Shown here: positions 10,308 to 17,765 of the stretch, piece by piece
Numbering within the stretch: the stretch's first letter is position 1
Layout: each line of letters opens with the position of its first letter
Assembly (NCBI RefSeq): GCF_029233945.1
Contig: NZ_JARGOQ010000029.1
Location: forward strand, 1 to 40,124
From: Sneathiella sp.
GTDB taxonomy: Bacteria > Pseudomonadota > Alphaproteobacteria > Sneathiellales > Sneathiellaceae
Reading direction: 5' to 3'
Length of the DNA: 40,124 nucleotides
Notes under the pieces: model-generated
The model's input: the letters and a program-made list of their open reading frames with translations, nothing else
Databases searched by the model: none
Told to the model about the DNA's origin: nothing
Made by a program: the position numbers and the translations under genes

Positions 10308-10601
10308 ATGGCCAGCGAAGGATACCACGAGTCAGTCGAGGAACTTTCTGATGAAACACGGGATATGCACAGGGCTATCGTCTCCCTGATGGAGGAACTC
10401 GAGGCTGTTGACTGGTATAATCAGCGTGTTGATGCATGCAAAGATGAGGAATTGAAGAAGATCCTCGCCCATAACCGTGATGAAGAGAAGGAGCATGCCG
10501 CGATGGTGCTGGAATGGATCCGCCGAAGAGATCCGATTATGGACAAGGAGTTGAAGGATTCTCTCTTCAAGGAAGGCCCCATCGGCCATCATCATGAATA
10601 A
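10308..10601 (+). CDS. Encapsulated-ferritin (EncFtn) type protein without cargo tail
   Basis: Small ferritin-like ferroxidase of 97 residues that should assemble through paired two-helix hairpins. Helix 1 carries MEELEAVDWYNQRVDACKD and helix 2 NRDEEKEHAAMVLEWIRR. Residues E30, E32, W36, E60 and H63 line up, with an offset of two, with the ferroxidase-centre residues E32, E34, W38, E62 and H65 described for Rhodospirillum rubrum EncFtn. In that system the protein has a C-terminal extension ending in an encapsulin-targeting peptide, and the encapsulin shell gene lies next door. Here the protein stops at KEGPIGHHHE, with no targeting peptide and no encapsulin gene nearby. A strong AAGGAGGG precedes the ATG. 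The His-rich end may bind metal. Confidence 0.85.
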   Translation: MASEGYHESVEELSDETRDMHRAIVSLMEELEAVDWYNQRVDACKDEELKKILAHNRDEEKEHAAMVLEWIRRRDPIMDKELKDSLFKEGPIGHHHE

Positions 10602-10616
10602 CCGACCATAACAGAC

Positions 10617-10740
10617 AAAAAAATGCCGGCCATATGAATGGCCGGCAAGTCTGACAGGAGGTGCATCTCGAATGGAGATGCAAAGGAACAAGTCGGATAG
10701 GGAGGAATCCTCTGCTCCTTGCCGGAAAGCCGGCACCTGA
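10617..10740 (-). ncRNA. Anti-SD-loop small RNA, copy A (cuckoo/alpha-r14-like)
   Basis: Read on the minus strand. A 5' hairpin GCCGG-CUUU-CCGGC comes first, then an imperfect stem presenting UCCUCCC in its loop, then a UGCAUCUC-type stem. A linker with CCUGUCAGACUU follows, and the RNA ends in a 9-bp GC terminator (TGCCGGCCA with TGGCCGGCA, 10624-10647) plus seven T. The anti-Shine-Dalgarno loop and the GC-rich terminator match the architecture of the alphaproteobacterial cuckoo RNAs (alpha-r14, Rhodobacter CcsR). The 5' end is approximate. Confidence 0.65.
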
Positions 10741-10840
10741 ATGATATATATTTCAATATCACTCTTTTGTTATATTGGGTTTTGTCCGCGCTTGTGAATA
10801 TGTAAACCTACATATCGGGCAAGTTTTTCAAATCTGTTGC

Positions 10841-10988
10841 AAAAAAAAGACCGGCCTCAATGAAGAGGCCGGCTTAGTCTAACAGGGAGGTATTGCCTTG
10901 CGGCAATACAGATTACATGTGATTGGGAGGAATACATGCAATCGATATCAGCAGGGAGCTGATATTAGTAAATGCTGCAATGCAACAT
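10841..10988 (-). ncRNA. Anti-SD-loop small RNA, copy B (cuckoo/alpha-r14-like)
   Basis: On the minus strand a TATAAT box at 10995-11000 suggests a start near 10988. Four hairpins follow in order: an AAUG..CAUU stem; AUAUCAGC-UCCCU-GCUGAUAU; a GAUUGCAUGU/ACAUGUAAUC stem with CCUCCC in its loop; and GUAUUGCC/GGCAAUAC. Then comes the shared linker ACCUCCCUGUUAGACU and a terminator CCGGCCTC/GAGGCCGG (10851-10872) with eight T. It shares the linker and terminator design with copies A and C, but the stems differ in sequence while the loops are kept. Confidence 0.65.
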
Positions 10989-11128
10989 TCATGCATTATA
11001 GATAGCCAATATCTACCATGGTTTCCACCGATAATATTGCAGTGCACCTATGCAAAAAACGCATATCTCTGAAAATCCCTATAAATCATGAAAAGCATTT
11101 GCAGGACTTATAGGGGTATATTTTATTG

Positions 11129-11260
11129 GAAAAAAATGCCGGCCAAATGAATGGCCGGCAAGTCTAACAGGGAGGTACTATGTCAAGAAGACATAGGATT
11201 GCAAAAATCAGGGAGGAGATTTTGCAATATCACGCGGGCTCAACGCCCTTGTGAAGACGA
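11129..11260 (-). ncRNA. Anti-SD-loop small RNA, copy C (cuckoo/alpha-r14-like)
   Basis: On the minus strand an 11-bp stem ATTGCAAAATC/GATTTTTGCAAT holds the loop UCCUCCCU (about 11199-11229). A CTATGTC/GACATAG hairpin follows (11178-11196), then the linker ACCUCCCUGUUAGACUU. The 9-bp terminator TGCCGGCCA/TGGCCGGCA (11137-11160) ends in seven T. The terminator differs from that of copy A only in the loop, so these two look like recent duplicates. The 5' end is approximate. Confidence 0.68.
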
Positions 11261-11295
11261 TTATTGCGTCGCAACATCGCCTGCGGTCTTTCTAT

Positions 11296-11341
11296 AAAAA
11301 TTGGTAGCGTTAGAAAAGATCAATCTCGTCAATGCTACCAT
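11296..11341 (-). terminator. Probable terminator of the LysR gene
   Basis: TGGTAGCATT pairs with AACGCTACCA (one G-U pair) over a loop of about 20 bases, followed by ATTTTTAT on the minus strand. It begins about 30 bases after the LysR stop and separates that gene from the small-RNA array. Confidence 0.55.
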
Positions 11342-11372
11342 GCATCGCCTGCATGGCTCTGCCGGAAGTGCA

Positions 11373-12263
11373 CTAAAATGCGTACTCTTTGATTTTCTGG
11401 ATTAGAAAATCACGAAAAATTGTCACTCGCTTGGATTTACGCAATTCTTCCGGATAGACGTAGTAAGTATCGAAAGTCGGTCCCCCTAATTCGGGCAGAA
11501 TACGAATGATATTGGTGTGACCATGGACAATATAGTCCGGCAGGCTGGCGATTCCGAGGCCGCTTTGTACCGCGAGCAGCAACCCATAGACATTATTGAC
11601 CTTGAAAACCGGCTCTTTCGTGCGGCCTGCCTTGACCAGATCCTTCAGTAGCCAGTTCAAATTCGCGATATTGGTCGGCGCTTCATCACCATAGGTAATA
11701 AGGTTGCTATCCAGGATATCGTCCAAATGCGTGGGCGTGCCATGCTTCTTCAGAAAATCCGGAGAGGCGTAGACATGGTGGTTCACGGTCATCAATTTGC
11801 GCTGGATCAGATCGGGCTGAACTGGCGCGCGTAACCGAATGGCAATGTCGGCTTCGCGCATGCCAAGGTCAAGCTCACGATCGGCAAGGATCAGGTTGAC
11901 AGTAATCTCCGGGTAAAGCTCGATGAACTCCCTTATTCGCGGTGTCAGCCAGTTGGCGCCAAGACCGACTGTCGCGGTTACCCTGAGCTCCCCGGATGGC
12001 TTTTCATGAGCATCCATCAACTGGGCTTCCGTCATGGCGAGTTTTGCGAAAACCTCATGCGCTGTCTGGAAAAGCAGCTCCCCCTGCTCGGTCAGCAGAA
12101 GGCCGCGAGCATGGCGGTGGAAGAGGGCGACCTGCAGGCTTTCCTCAAGCGCGCTGACCTGACGGCTGACGGCGGATTGGCTAAGATGCAAGGTTTCACC
12201 GGCGCGTGTAAAACTGCCAGCCTCGGCTACCGCATGGAAAATGCGTAATTTGTCCCAATCCAT
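11373..12263 (-). CDS. LysR-family transcriptional regulator next to trxB
   Basis: Regulator of 296 residues. It has a winged helix-turn-helix at 1-60 (MDWDKLRIFHAVAEAGSFTRA, with SQSAVSRQVSALEESL as recognition helix) and a LysR effector domain over about 88-290 (GELRVTATVGLGANW, then DIAIRLRAP). It lies 54 bases downstream of trxB on the same strand, so co-transcription is likely. That linkage hints at redox-related control, but no effector can be read from sequence. LysR proteins usually control a divergent neighbour; here nothing diverges, since the small-RNA array lies beyond its 3' end. Confidence 0.88.
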   Translation of the reverse strand: MDWDKLRIFHAVAEAGSFTRAGETLHLSQSAVSRQVSALEESLQVALFHRHARGLLLTEQGELLFQTAHEVFAKLAMTEAQLMDAHEKPSGELRVTATVGLGANWLTPRIREFIELYPEITVNLILADRELDLGMREADIAIRLRAPVQPDLIQRKLMTVNHHVYASPDFLKKHGTPTHLDDILDSNLITYGDEAPTNIANLNWLLKDLVKAGRTKEPVFKVNNVYGLLLAVQSGLGIASLPDYIVHGHTNIIRILPELGGPTFDTYYVYPEELRKSKRVTIFRDFLIQKIKEYAF

Positions 12264-12317
12264 ATCGATACTCGCGGTGACATTCCGGATGATCCGTCAG
12301 TTGCCCCCACGCTCTCC

Positions 12318-13286
12318 CTATTCGGCGGCTTCTGCCGAGGTGTTTTCATTTTCTGCAATGTATTTCTCGGCTTCCAGCGCCGCCATGCAGCCGGTGCCTG
12401 CGGCGGTAACGGCCTGGCGGTATATTTTGTCCTGAACGTCGCCACAGGCAAAAATACCGGGAATATTTGTCGCGGTGGAATCAGGGGCCGTAATCAGATA
12501 GCCTTCCCCATCCATATCGAGTTTGCCTTTGAACAAATCCGTGTTCGGGGAGTGACCGATGGCGATAAAGACGCCATGGACGGAAACATCCTGCGTTTCG
12601 CCAGTTTTGACGTTGCGAAGGCGTGCCCCGGTGACACCAAAGGGCTCCTCTGCGCCCAGAATTTCATCCAAGGCGTGATCCCAGATAATCTCAATCTTCG
12701 GGTTCTTCTTTAGCCGCTCGACAAGAATTTTCTCCGCGCGCAGCTCATCCCGGCGATGAACCAATGTTACCTTGTCGGCATGGTTGGTGAGATAGATGGC
12801 CTCTTCCACCGCCGTGTTGCCACCGCCAATGACCATGACCTCCTTACCGCGATAGAAAAAACCGTCGCAGGTTGCGCAGGCGGAAACGCCAAAACCCATG
12901 TATTTCTGCTCTGTCGGCAACCCAAGCCATTTCGCCGCGGCTCCGGTCGCGATGACAACCGATTGGGCGATATATTTAGTGCCCGAATCCGCCGTTGCCA
13001 CAAACGGGCGCTGATTGACGTCCAAATCGACAATATAATCGTTGAAAATGCGGGTGCCGACGTTGCGGGCTTGTGCCTCCATCTGCTCCATCAGCCATGG
13101 GCCTTGAATAGTGTCTGCAAAGCCCGGATAATTTTCCACATCGGTCGTGATCGTCAGCTGGCCACCGGGTTGTATCCCATGGACGAGAATCGGATCAAGG
13201 GACGCGCGGGCCGCATATATTGCGGCGGTATCCCCGGCCGGGCCGGAGCCAATGATAAGAACATCTGTATGATGAATTTCCGTCAT
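12318..13286 (-). CDS. trxB: Thioredoxin-disulfide reductase
   Basis: NADPH-dependent FAD flavoprotein that reduces thioredoxin in the cytoplasm. The product is 322 residues, the usual length for the low-molecular-weight type. The FAD dinucleotide motif GSGPAG is at 13-18, the redox-active CATC at 137-140 (SACATCDGFFYRG), the NADPH motif GGGNTA at 154-159, and the second FAD motif is in GIFACGDVQDKIYRQA near 280-300. The last 20 or so residues are Glu/Ala-rich. It lies between the ELM1-family gene upstream (118 bases) and the LysR gene downstream (54 bases), all on the minus strand. Confidence 0.97.
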   Translation of the reverse strand: MTEIHHTDVLIIGSGPAGDTAAIYAARASLDPILVHGIQPGGQLTITTDVENYPGFADTIQGPWLMEQMEAQARNVGTRIFNDYIVDLDVNQRPFVATADSGTKYIAQSVVIATGAAAKWLGLPTEQKYMGFGVSACATCDGFFYRGKEVMVIGGGNTAVEEAIYLTNHADKVTLVHRRDELRAEKILVERLKKNPKIEIIWDHALDEILGAEEPFGVTGARLRNVKTGETQDVSVHGVFIAIGHSPNTDLFKGKLDMDGEGYLITAPDSTATNIPGIFACGDVQDKIYRQAVTAAGTGCMAALEAEKYIAENENTSAEAAE

Positions 13287-13404
13287 GTCGAACTCCGGGA
13301 CAAAGTCGTTCTGATATCTAGGGTACAGAGTTATTTATATCTTGCGGAGAAGCCATGCAAGGGCAAGCCGTAACTTTGCCCAATATGCCGCAGTTTTCGG
13401 CAAC

Positions 13405-14391
13405 TTATAGCGCTGAAAAGCGTTTCGTAAGAATTTTCCGGACATTTTGCGCAATCTTTTGAGTCTCAAGAAGTGGTGGATAGCTCCAGCTTTCAAGATT
13501 TCCCGTGAAGGGGCGGGTATAGCCTCTCTCCCGCATGATATGATGAAAATGGTTGAACTTTGCATTGCCGCCCGGAAGCTCGAAAATATGTACCGGTTTT
13601 CCCATCGAACAGGCCTCGCAGACCATATTAACAGAATCACCAGTCACAATGAGTGAGTCCGCAAGCGCGAGATAACCGAAATACGGGTTCTCCCCGTCCC
13701 CAGTCCATATCTGATGCGGTACGTTTTTGAGTGCCGATTTCAGGATAGCTTCATTCCCTGCGCCTGTTCGCCGGGATGTCGTGACGAGATAGCTGCATCC
13801 CGTATCCTGATGTAACGCTTCCAGCTTCCGCACGAGATCACGCATCACCTCTTCGGTCATGTCGTAGCAGCCATTGCTCCCGCCGACGAGAACGGCAACG
13901 CGCGGCGGTGCAAGATGTGTGACTTGGCCTCTGAACTTCTCACCCGCTTCCTGTAGTTTCTCCGGTGTAATTCGGCCGAGTGCGCCAAGGCAGACCAGCA
14001 CATTTCCGCCGCGCAGCTTGTCATGCTCAGGCACAATGACCAGATCGAATTTCCCAGCATCGCAATTTGGTGTCTGGATATGGATGGTGAATGTTTTATC
14101 GCCACTTGCCTCTTTTATCGCCAAATTCAAGGGGATTGACTGGCGTCCACAGCTGATCAGGACGTCCGGCCATGGGGGCGTCAATATCTCTCCCCGCTTG
14201 TCGAGGGATTTGAGCGGATTGATCCAAAGCTGTGGCGGAAGCCAGCGCCAGGGCTTGGTGGTCTTTATTCTTTTTACTGTAAAATCAAGGCCTAAGGCTT
14301 CAGCCAAGCCGATGCACTGGATTTCCATGCCCGCACTGCCGTCCGTGACAACCCAGCAGGACGCCCAGTTTAATTTGCTGTCCGCATTCAT
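13405..14391 (-). CDS. ELM1/DUF1022 family protein (glycosyltransferase-like fold)
   Basis: Member of the family named after the plant mitochondrial-fission factor ELM1; bacterial members are of unknown function but have a nucleotide-sugar-transferase-like two-domain layout. Motifs are CWVVTDGSAGMEIQCIGLAEALGL at the N-terminus, SCGRQSIPLNL, the glycine-rich VLVGGSNGCYDM mid-protein, and VTGDSVNMVCEACSMGKPVHIFELPGG, which is the most conserved block. I prefer the ATG at 14391 (328 residues), because relatives begin a few residues before CWVVTDG. An alternative ATG at 14442 adds 17 Arg/Lys-rich residues and neither start has a good ribosome site. It diverges from the Lrp regulator and is likely the first gene of a unit with trxB. 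Confidence 0.82.
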   Translation of the reverse strand: MNADSKLNWASCWVVTDGSAGMEIQCIGLAEALGLDFTVKRIKTTKPWRWLPPQLWINPLKSLDKRGEILTPPWPDVLISCGRQSIPLNLAIKEASGDKTFTIHIQTPNCDAGKFDLVIVPEHDKLRGGNVLVCLGALGRITPEKLQEAGEKFRGQVTHLAPPRVAVLVGGSNGCYDMTEEVMRDLVRKLEALHQDTGCSYLVTTSRRTGAGNEAILKSALKNVPHQIWTGDGENPYFGYLALADSLIVTGDSVNMVCEACSMGKPVHIFELPGGNAKFNHFHHIMRERGYTRPFTGNLESWSYPPLLETQKIAQNVRKILTKRFSAL

Positions 14392-14545
14392 TTTTCTGGC
14401 ATAAGCCCTGCATCTGGCGCGGGTCAAGTGTTTTGGCGCCATTTGGGTAATTTTCTTACTCTTTTGGCATAGTCCCTGCTTCTATAGCTTGGCCTTGCGC
14501 ATTCTTTGTAATAATATTGCGCGTAACTGACAGTCGGAGGACATA

Positions 14546-15043
14546 ATGCAACGCGTAAAGCTGGACGAAATCGATCGCCGTATTCTGCATGATTTGCAGG
14601 AAAACGGTCGCATCACCAATGTAGAACTGGCGAAAAATGCCGGCATTTCCGCGCCTCCCTGCCTCCGGCGGGTCCGAGCTCTTGAGGAGGCGGGATATAT
14701 CGAAGGGTATCATGCACAGTTGAACTCGGAACATCTTGGCTTCGGGGTTACAGTGTTTGCGTTGGTTGGCCTGCAAAGTCAGGCGGAAACCGACCTTTCT
14801 GCCTTTGAAAGTCTGGTTAAGACCTGGCCGCTGGTTCGTGAATGCTACATGCTGGCGGGCGAAAATGACTTTATTTTGAAAGTCGTGGCAAAGGACTGGG
14901 ACACATATCAGCATTTTCTGACCCATGAACTCACAGGGGCACCGAATGTGGAGCATGTAAAGACATCGCTTGGCATTCGGGTATCGAAATTCCTGCCCGG
15001 TGTCCCGGTGGAACTCGGCGATGGCCGGGAAGAGAACGAATAA
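14546..15043 (+). CDS. Lrp/AsnC-family transcriptional regulator
   Basis: Leucine-responsive-type regulator of 165 residues, slightly longer than usual. The N-terminal helix-turn-helix covers about 5-60 (LDEIDRRILHDLQENGRITNVELAKNAG). A RAM effector domain follows from about 68 to 150, with GENDFILKVVAKD and FLTHELTGAPNVEHVKTS. These proteins form dimers to octamers and respond to amino acids. GTCGGAGG lies about 6 bases before the ATG. It diverges from the ELM1-family gene and is followed 53 bases later by an acyl-CoA synthetase. Regulators of this subgroup are often found close to trxB in alphaproteobacteria. Confidence 0.92.
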   Translation: MQRVKLDEIDRRILHDLQENGRITNVELAKNAGISAPPCLRRVRALEEAGYIEGYHAQLNSEHLGFGVTVFALVGLQSQAETDLSAFESLVKTWPLVRECYMLAGENDFILKVVAKDWDTYQHFLTHELTGAPNVEHVKTSLGIRVSKFLPGVPVELGDGREENE

Positions 15044-15096
15044 AACGAAAATTATTTCCTACCGAATTGTTTTTAGAAAAAGACTGGGAGACTCTT

Positions 15097-16722
15097 TTGA
15101 CTAAAAATCCATATCAGGCTGACCTTGAAAGCAATCGCGCGAATTACGAGCCTCTGTCACCGCTGACATTCTTGTCCCGGTCTGCGGAAGTTTACCCCGA
15201 CAAGACGGCGATCGTGCATGGCGACCTCAGCTATAATTATCGGGAGTTTTATGCGCGTGCCCGCCAGCTTGCGAGTGCGCTTGCGAAGCACGGTATCGGG
15301 GAGGGGGATACGGTCTCGATGATGGCGCCAAATATCCCGTCAGTACTGGAGGCGCATTATGGCGTGCCTATGGTCGGGGCTGTTCTCAACACGCTCAATA
15401 CACGTCTTGATGCCGAGGCGCTCGCCTTCATCCTCGATCATGCGGAATGCAAACTGCTGCTGACAGATCGGGAATATTCTCCCCTGATCAGTGAGGCGCT
15501 ATCACTGACAAAGACGAAGCCCATCGTTATCGATATTGACGATTCTCTTGCGGAAAGTGGCGAGCTGATCGGTGATATGGAATATGAGGCTTTCCTCGCG
15601 ACGGGCGATCCTGATTTCAACTGGCAGGGACCCGCGGACGAATGGCAGGCGATCTCTCTCAATTATACCTCCGGGACAACCGGCGATCCCAAGGGAGTCG
15701 TCTATCATCATCGCGGCGCTTATCTTTCGGCGATGGGAAATGCGGTTTCCTGGAGCCTGCCGAAGCACCCGGTGTATCTCTGGACCCTCCCCATGTTTCA
15801 TTGCAACGGTTGGTGCTTCCCCTGGACATTGACGGCGGTGGGCGGCACCCATGTTTGCCTTCGCAAGATTGAGGCGGGTGCAATTTATGCTGAGATGCAG
15901 CGAAATAATGTCGACCATATGTGTGGCGCGCCGATTATTCTCTCCATGCTGATCAATGCCTCGGATGAAGATAAGGCAAAGGCCCCGTCCGGCGTTAAAT
16001 TCATGGTCGCCGCCGCGCCGCCTCCGGCAACCGTACTCGCAGAAATGGACGGCATGGGGTTTGATGTTACTCATGTGTATGGCCTGACGGAAACTTACGG
16101 GCCCTCAGTTCTTTGCGACTGGAATTCGGATTGGAACGAAAAGTCAGTGGAGGATCGGGCGGCACTCAAAGCGCGTCAGGGCGTGCGTTATCACGCGCTC
16201 GCCGATCTTGATGTGATGGACCCGGAGACGATGACGCCTGTGCCGCACGACGGTGCCACAATGGGCGAAGTGATGCTGCGTGGTAACTTGATCATGAAGG
16301 GGTATTTAAAGAACCCAAAGACCACTCAGGCTTCCTTTAAGGATGGCTGGTTTCATTCCGGCGACCTTGGCGTCATTCATGAAGACGGCTATCTGGAGCT
16401 TCGTGACCGATCGAAAGATATCATCATTTCAGGTGGTGAGAATATATCCACTATCGAGGTTGAGGGCGTGCTTTATAAGCATCCGGCGGTCCTGGAGGCG
16501 GCGGTCGTTGCGCGACCGGATGATAAATGGGGAGAGACGCCTTGCGCCTTTATAACGCTGAGGGAAGGTAAATCCGTGTCAGAGGACGAAATTATCCAGT
16601 TCTGCCGTGAAAATATGGCCCGCTTTAAATGCCCGAAAACGGTTGTCTTTGAGGAACTACCGAAAACGTCTACGGGGAAGGTGCAGAAATTTGTCCTTCG
16701 CGAGAGGGCGAAGAATATCTGA
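15097..16722 (+). CDS. Acyl-CoA synthetase, AMP-dependent ligase family
   Basis: It activates a carboxylic acid (medium- or short-chain fatty acid or aryl acid) with ATP and CoA in two steps through an acyl-AMP. Motifs: A3 YTSGTTGDPKG (about 190-200), A5 YGLTETYGPS, A7/A8 SGDLGVIHEDGYLELRDRSKD then IIISGGENIS, and the catalytic Lys in PKTSTGKVQK near the C-terminus. I chose the TTG at 15097 (541 residues), which has GGGAG six bases upstream; another TTG at 15067 would add 10 residues but lacks a ribosome site. The substrate cannot be read from sequence. It may be read with the Lrp regulator gene just upstream. Confidence 0.88.
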   Translation: MTKNPYQADLESNRANYEPLSPLTFLSRSAEVYPDKTAIVHGDLSYNYREFYARARQLASALAKHGIGEGDTVSMMAPNIPSVLEAHYGVPMVGAVLNTLNTRLDAEALAFILDHAECKLLLTDREYSPLISEALSLTKTKPIVIDIDDSLAESGELIGDMEYEAFLATGDPDFNWQGPADEWQAISLNYTSGTTGDPKGVVYHHRGAYLSAMGNAVSWSLPKHPVYLWTLPMFHCNGWCFPWTLTAVGGTHVCLRKIEAGAIYAEMQRNNVDHMCGAPIILSMLINASDEDKAKAPSGVKFMVAAAPPPATVLAEMDGMGFDVTHVYGLTETYGPSVLCDWNSDWNEKSVEDRAALKARQGVRYHALADLDVMDPETMTPVPHDGATMGEVMLRGNLIMKGYLKNPKTTQASFKDGWFHSGDLGVIHEDGYLELRDRSKDIIISGGENISTIEVEGVLYKHPAVLEAAVVARPDDKWGETPCAFITLREGKSVSEDEIIQFCRENMARFKCPKTVVFEELPKTSTGKVQKFVLRERAKNI

Positions 16723-16803
16723 TCGATTTTGTAGCTGCTGCCCGATTATCAAAAAATTAACCAAGAATAGGCCATATTGACGCCAGTTCCTGGTTAGGAG
16801 GGC

Positions 16804-17082
16804 ATGAATGTGAGCCATTATTTGGTAACCGAAGAAAATCCTGAGGGTAAAAAGCTTGAGGATGTACTTTCTATGATCCGAAAGGACATTCTGGACCGTT
16901 GTGCATTGATCACCGATGACCCGCGGGCTGAAGCAAAAGCAGTTTTAACCAATAATATGCGGATCCTCAATCTACTGACAGACGCGGTATTGCTGGCAGA
17001 AGACAGCACCAACATCCTTGATAAGGCGTTCGGGCCGAGTCAGGCGTCAAAGGGCGGTCCGCCACGTATCGGACACCTGTAA
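16804..17082 (+). CDS. Small conserved-looking protein of unknown function
   Basis: Product of 92 residues that I do not recognise. It is mostly helical by composition: EEVLSMIRKD-like stretches, then RAEAKAVLTNNMRILNLLTDAVLLAEDSTNILDKAF, and an ending GGPPRIGHL. There is no signal peptide or membrane segment. It is likely real: TTAGGAGG stands 5 bases before the ATG, codon use resembles its neighbours, and a strong terminator follows the stop within about 30 bases. It appears monocistronic. Confidence 0.75.
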   Translation: MNVSHYLVTEENPEGKKLEDVLSMIRKDILDRCALITDDPRAEAKAVLTNNMRILNLLTDAVLLAEDSTNILDKAFGPSQASKGGPPRIGHL

Positions 17083-17109
17083 AGATTTGGAAATACATCA
17101 GAATTAGTT

Positions 17110-17145
17110 GAGGGGGCTGCCAAATTCGGCGCCCCCTCTTTTTTT
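17110..17145 (+). terminator. Intrinsic terminator after the 92-residue gene
   Basis: GAGGGGGC pairs with GCCCCCTC around an 11-base spacer that adds a further G-C pair, followed by seven T. Confidence 0.9.
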
Positions 17146-17255
17146 ATGCCTCAACCTGTCAGACTTGCTTCTGATGGGCCAGATTAAAACTCCGAAATCG
17201 CCTAGGAGTCAAGAGGCTATGTTACAATTTTATGAAACATTGATGGGGTTTAGCC

Positions 17256-17345
17256 AAAAAAAGAGCCGCCCTTAAAAAAGGCGGCCCAAGTCAACAGGGA
17301 GGCGTCATAAAGACTGGAATAGGGATTCCAACCTTAAGTAACCCA
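17256..17345 (-). ncRNA. Anti-SD small RNA, fourth dispersed copy D
   Basis: On the minus strand: hairpin TGGAAT-CCCT-ATTCCA (17315-17330), linker GCCUCCCUGUUGACUUGG, then a terminator stem GCCGCC/GGCGGC with an A/T-rich loop (17264-17287) and seven T. The linker CUCCCUGUU-GACUU and the layout match copies A-C 6 kb away, but the first loop is shortened to CCCU. The rest of the 390-base gap (17083-17474) holds the terminator at 17110 and an AT-rich stretch at 17345-17474, presumably its promoter. Confidence 0.55.
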
Positions 17346-17474
17346 AAGCGGGCTACAGCATTCAACTTAACCATCAATTCTTAAATTACAATTAACGAAT
17401 ATGAAGTTTTGTGAATTTTTTCGCAATTTTCCCAATGATTCGCTTTCGCGGAATTATGGACAATGCAATAAACG

Positions 17475-17657
17475 CTAGCTTTTGAAAAATCCGGCCGCTG
17501 CATTTTGGGCGGCTTCCTTCTTGGTTATTACTTTTTTCGTTTTCTCGATTTCCTCAGTCAGCGCGGCAATATAGTCGTGAAGATCATCTATCGACATGCT
17601 ATCGAAATTGACCGGTTTTTGCCCAAGGGCGGGTTTGTTATCGTCATCACTTGTCAT
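17475..17657 (-). CDS. DUF1192 domain small protein
   Basis: Product of about 60 residues. It matches the DUF1192 pattern of alphaproteobacteria: MSIDDLHDYIAALTEEIEKTKKVITKKEAAQNAAAGFFKS, here a short helical, coiled-coil-like segment with the typical ending in FF. The function is unknown. The ATG at 17657 has GAGGA about 9 bases upstream; an ATG at 17663 and a TTG at 17672 are also in frame but too close to that site. It diverges from the quinone oxidoreductase gene, an arrangement I have seen in related genomes. Confidence 0.8.
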   Translation of the reverse strand: MTSDDDNKPALGQKPVNFDSMSIDDLHDYIAALTEEIEKTKKVITKKEAAQNAAAGFFKS

Positions 17658-17765
17658 CGTCATATTCCTCAATATGCTAGGCTGTCATTTTGACAAGAAT
17701 AATGAATCGTTCCATGACTGTCTGCGACTTTGCACGGGACAGCCCAAAATAACCTGGAGAAAAAA

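Noticed and set aside
10332-10736. 134-codon minus-strand frame over the ferritin gene and small-RNA copy A
   Set aside because: It runs through the terminator of the small RNA and is antisense to a gene with clear ferroxidase motifs.
10650-11220. GGGAGG motifs on the plus strand read as ribosome sites
   Set aside because: They are the reverse complement of the anti-SD loops; no open frame of useful length follows.
10617-11260. CRISPR array
   Set aside because: Repeats are too few, differ in sequence and are folded RNAs with terminators; no cas gene is present.
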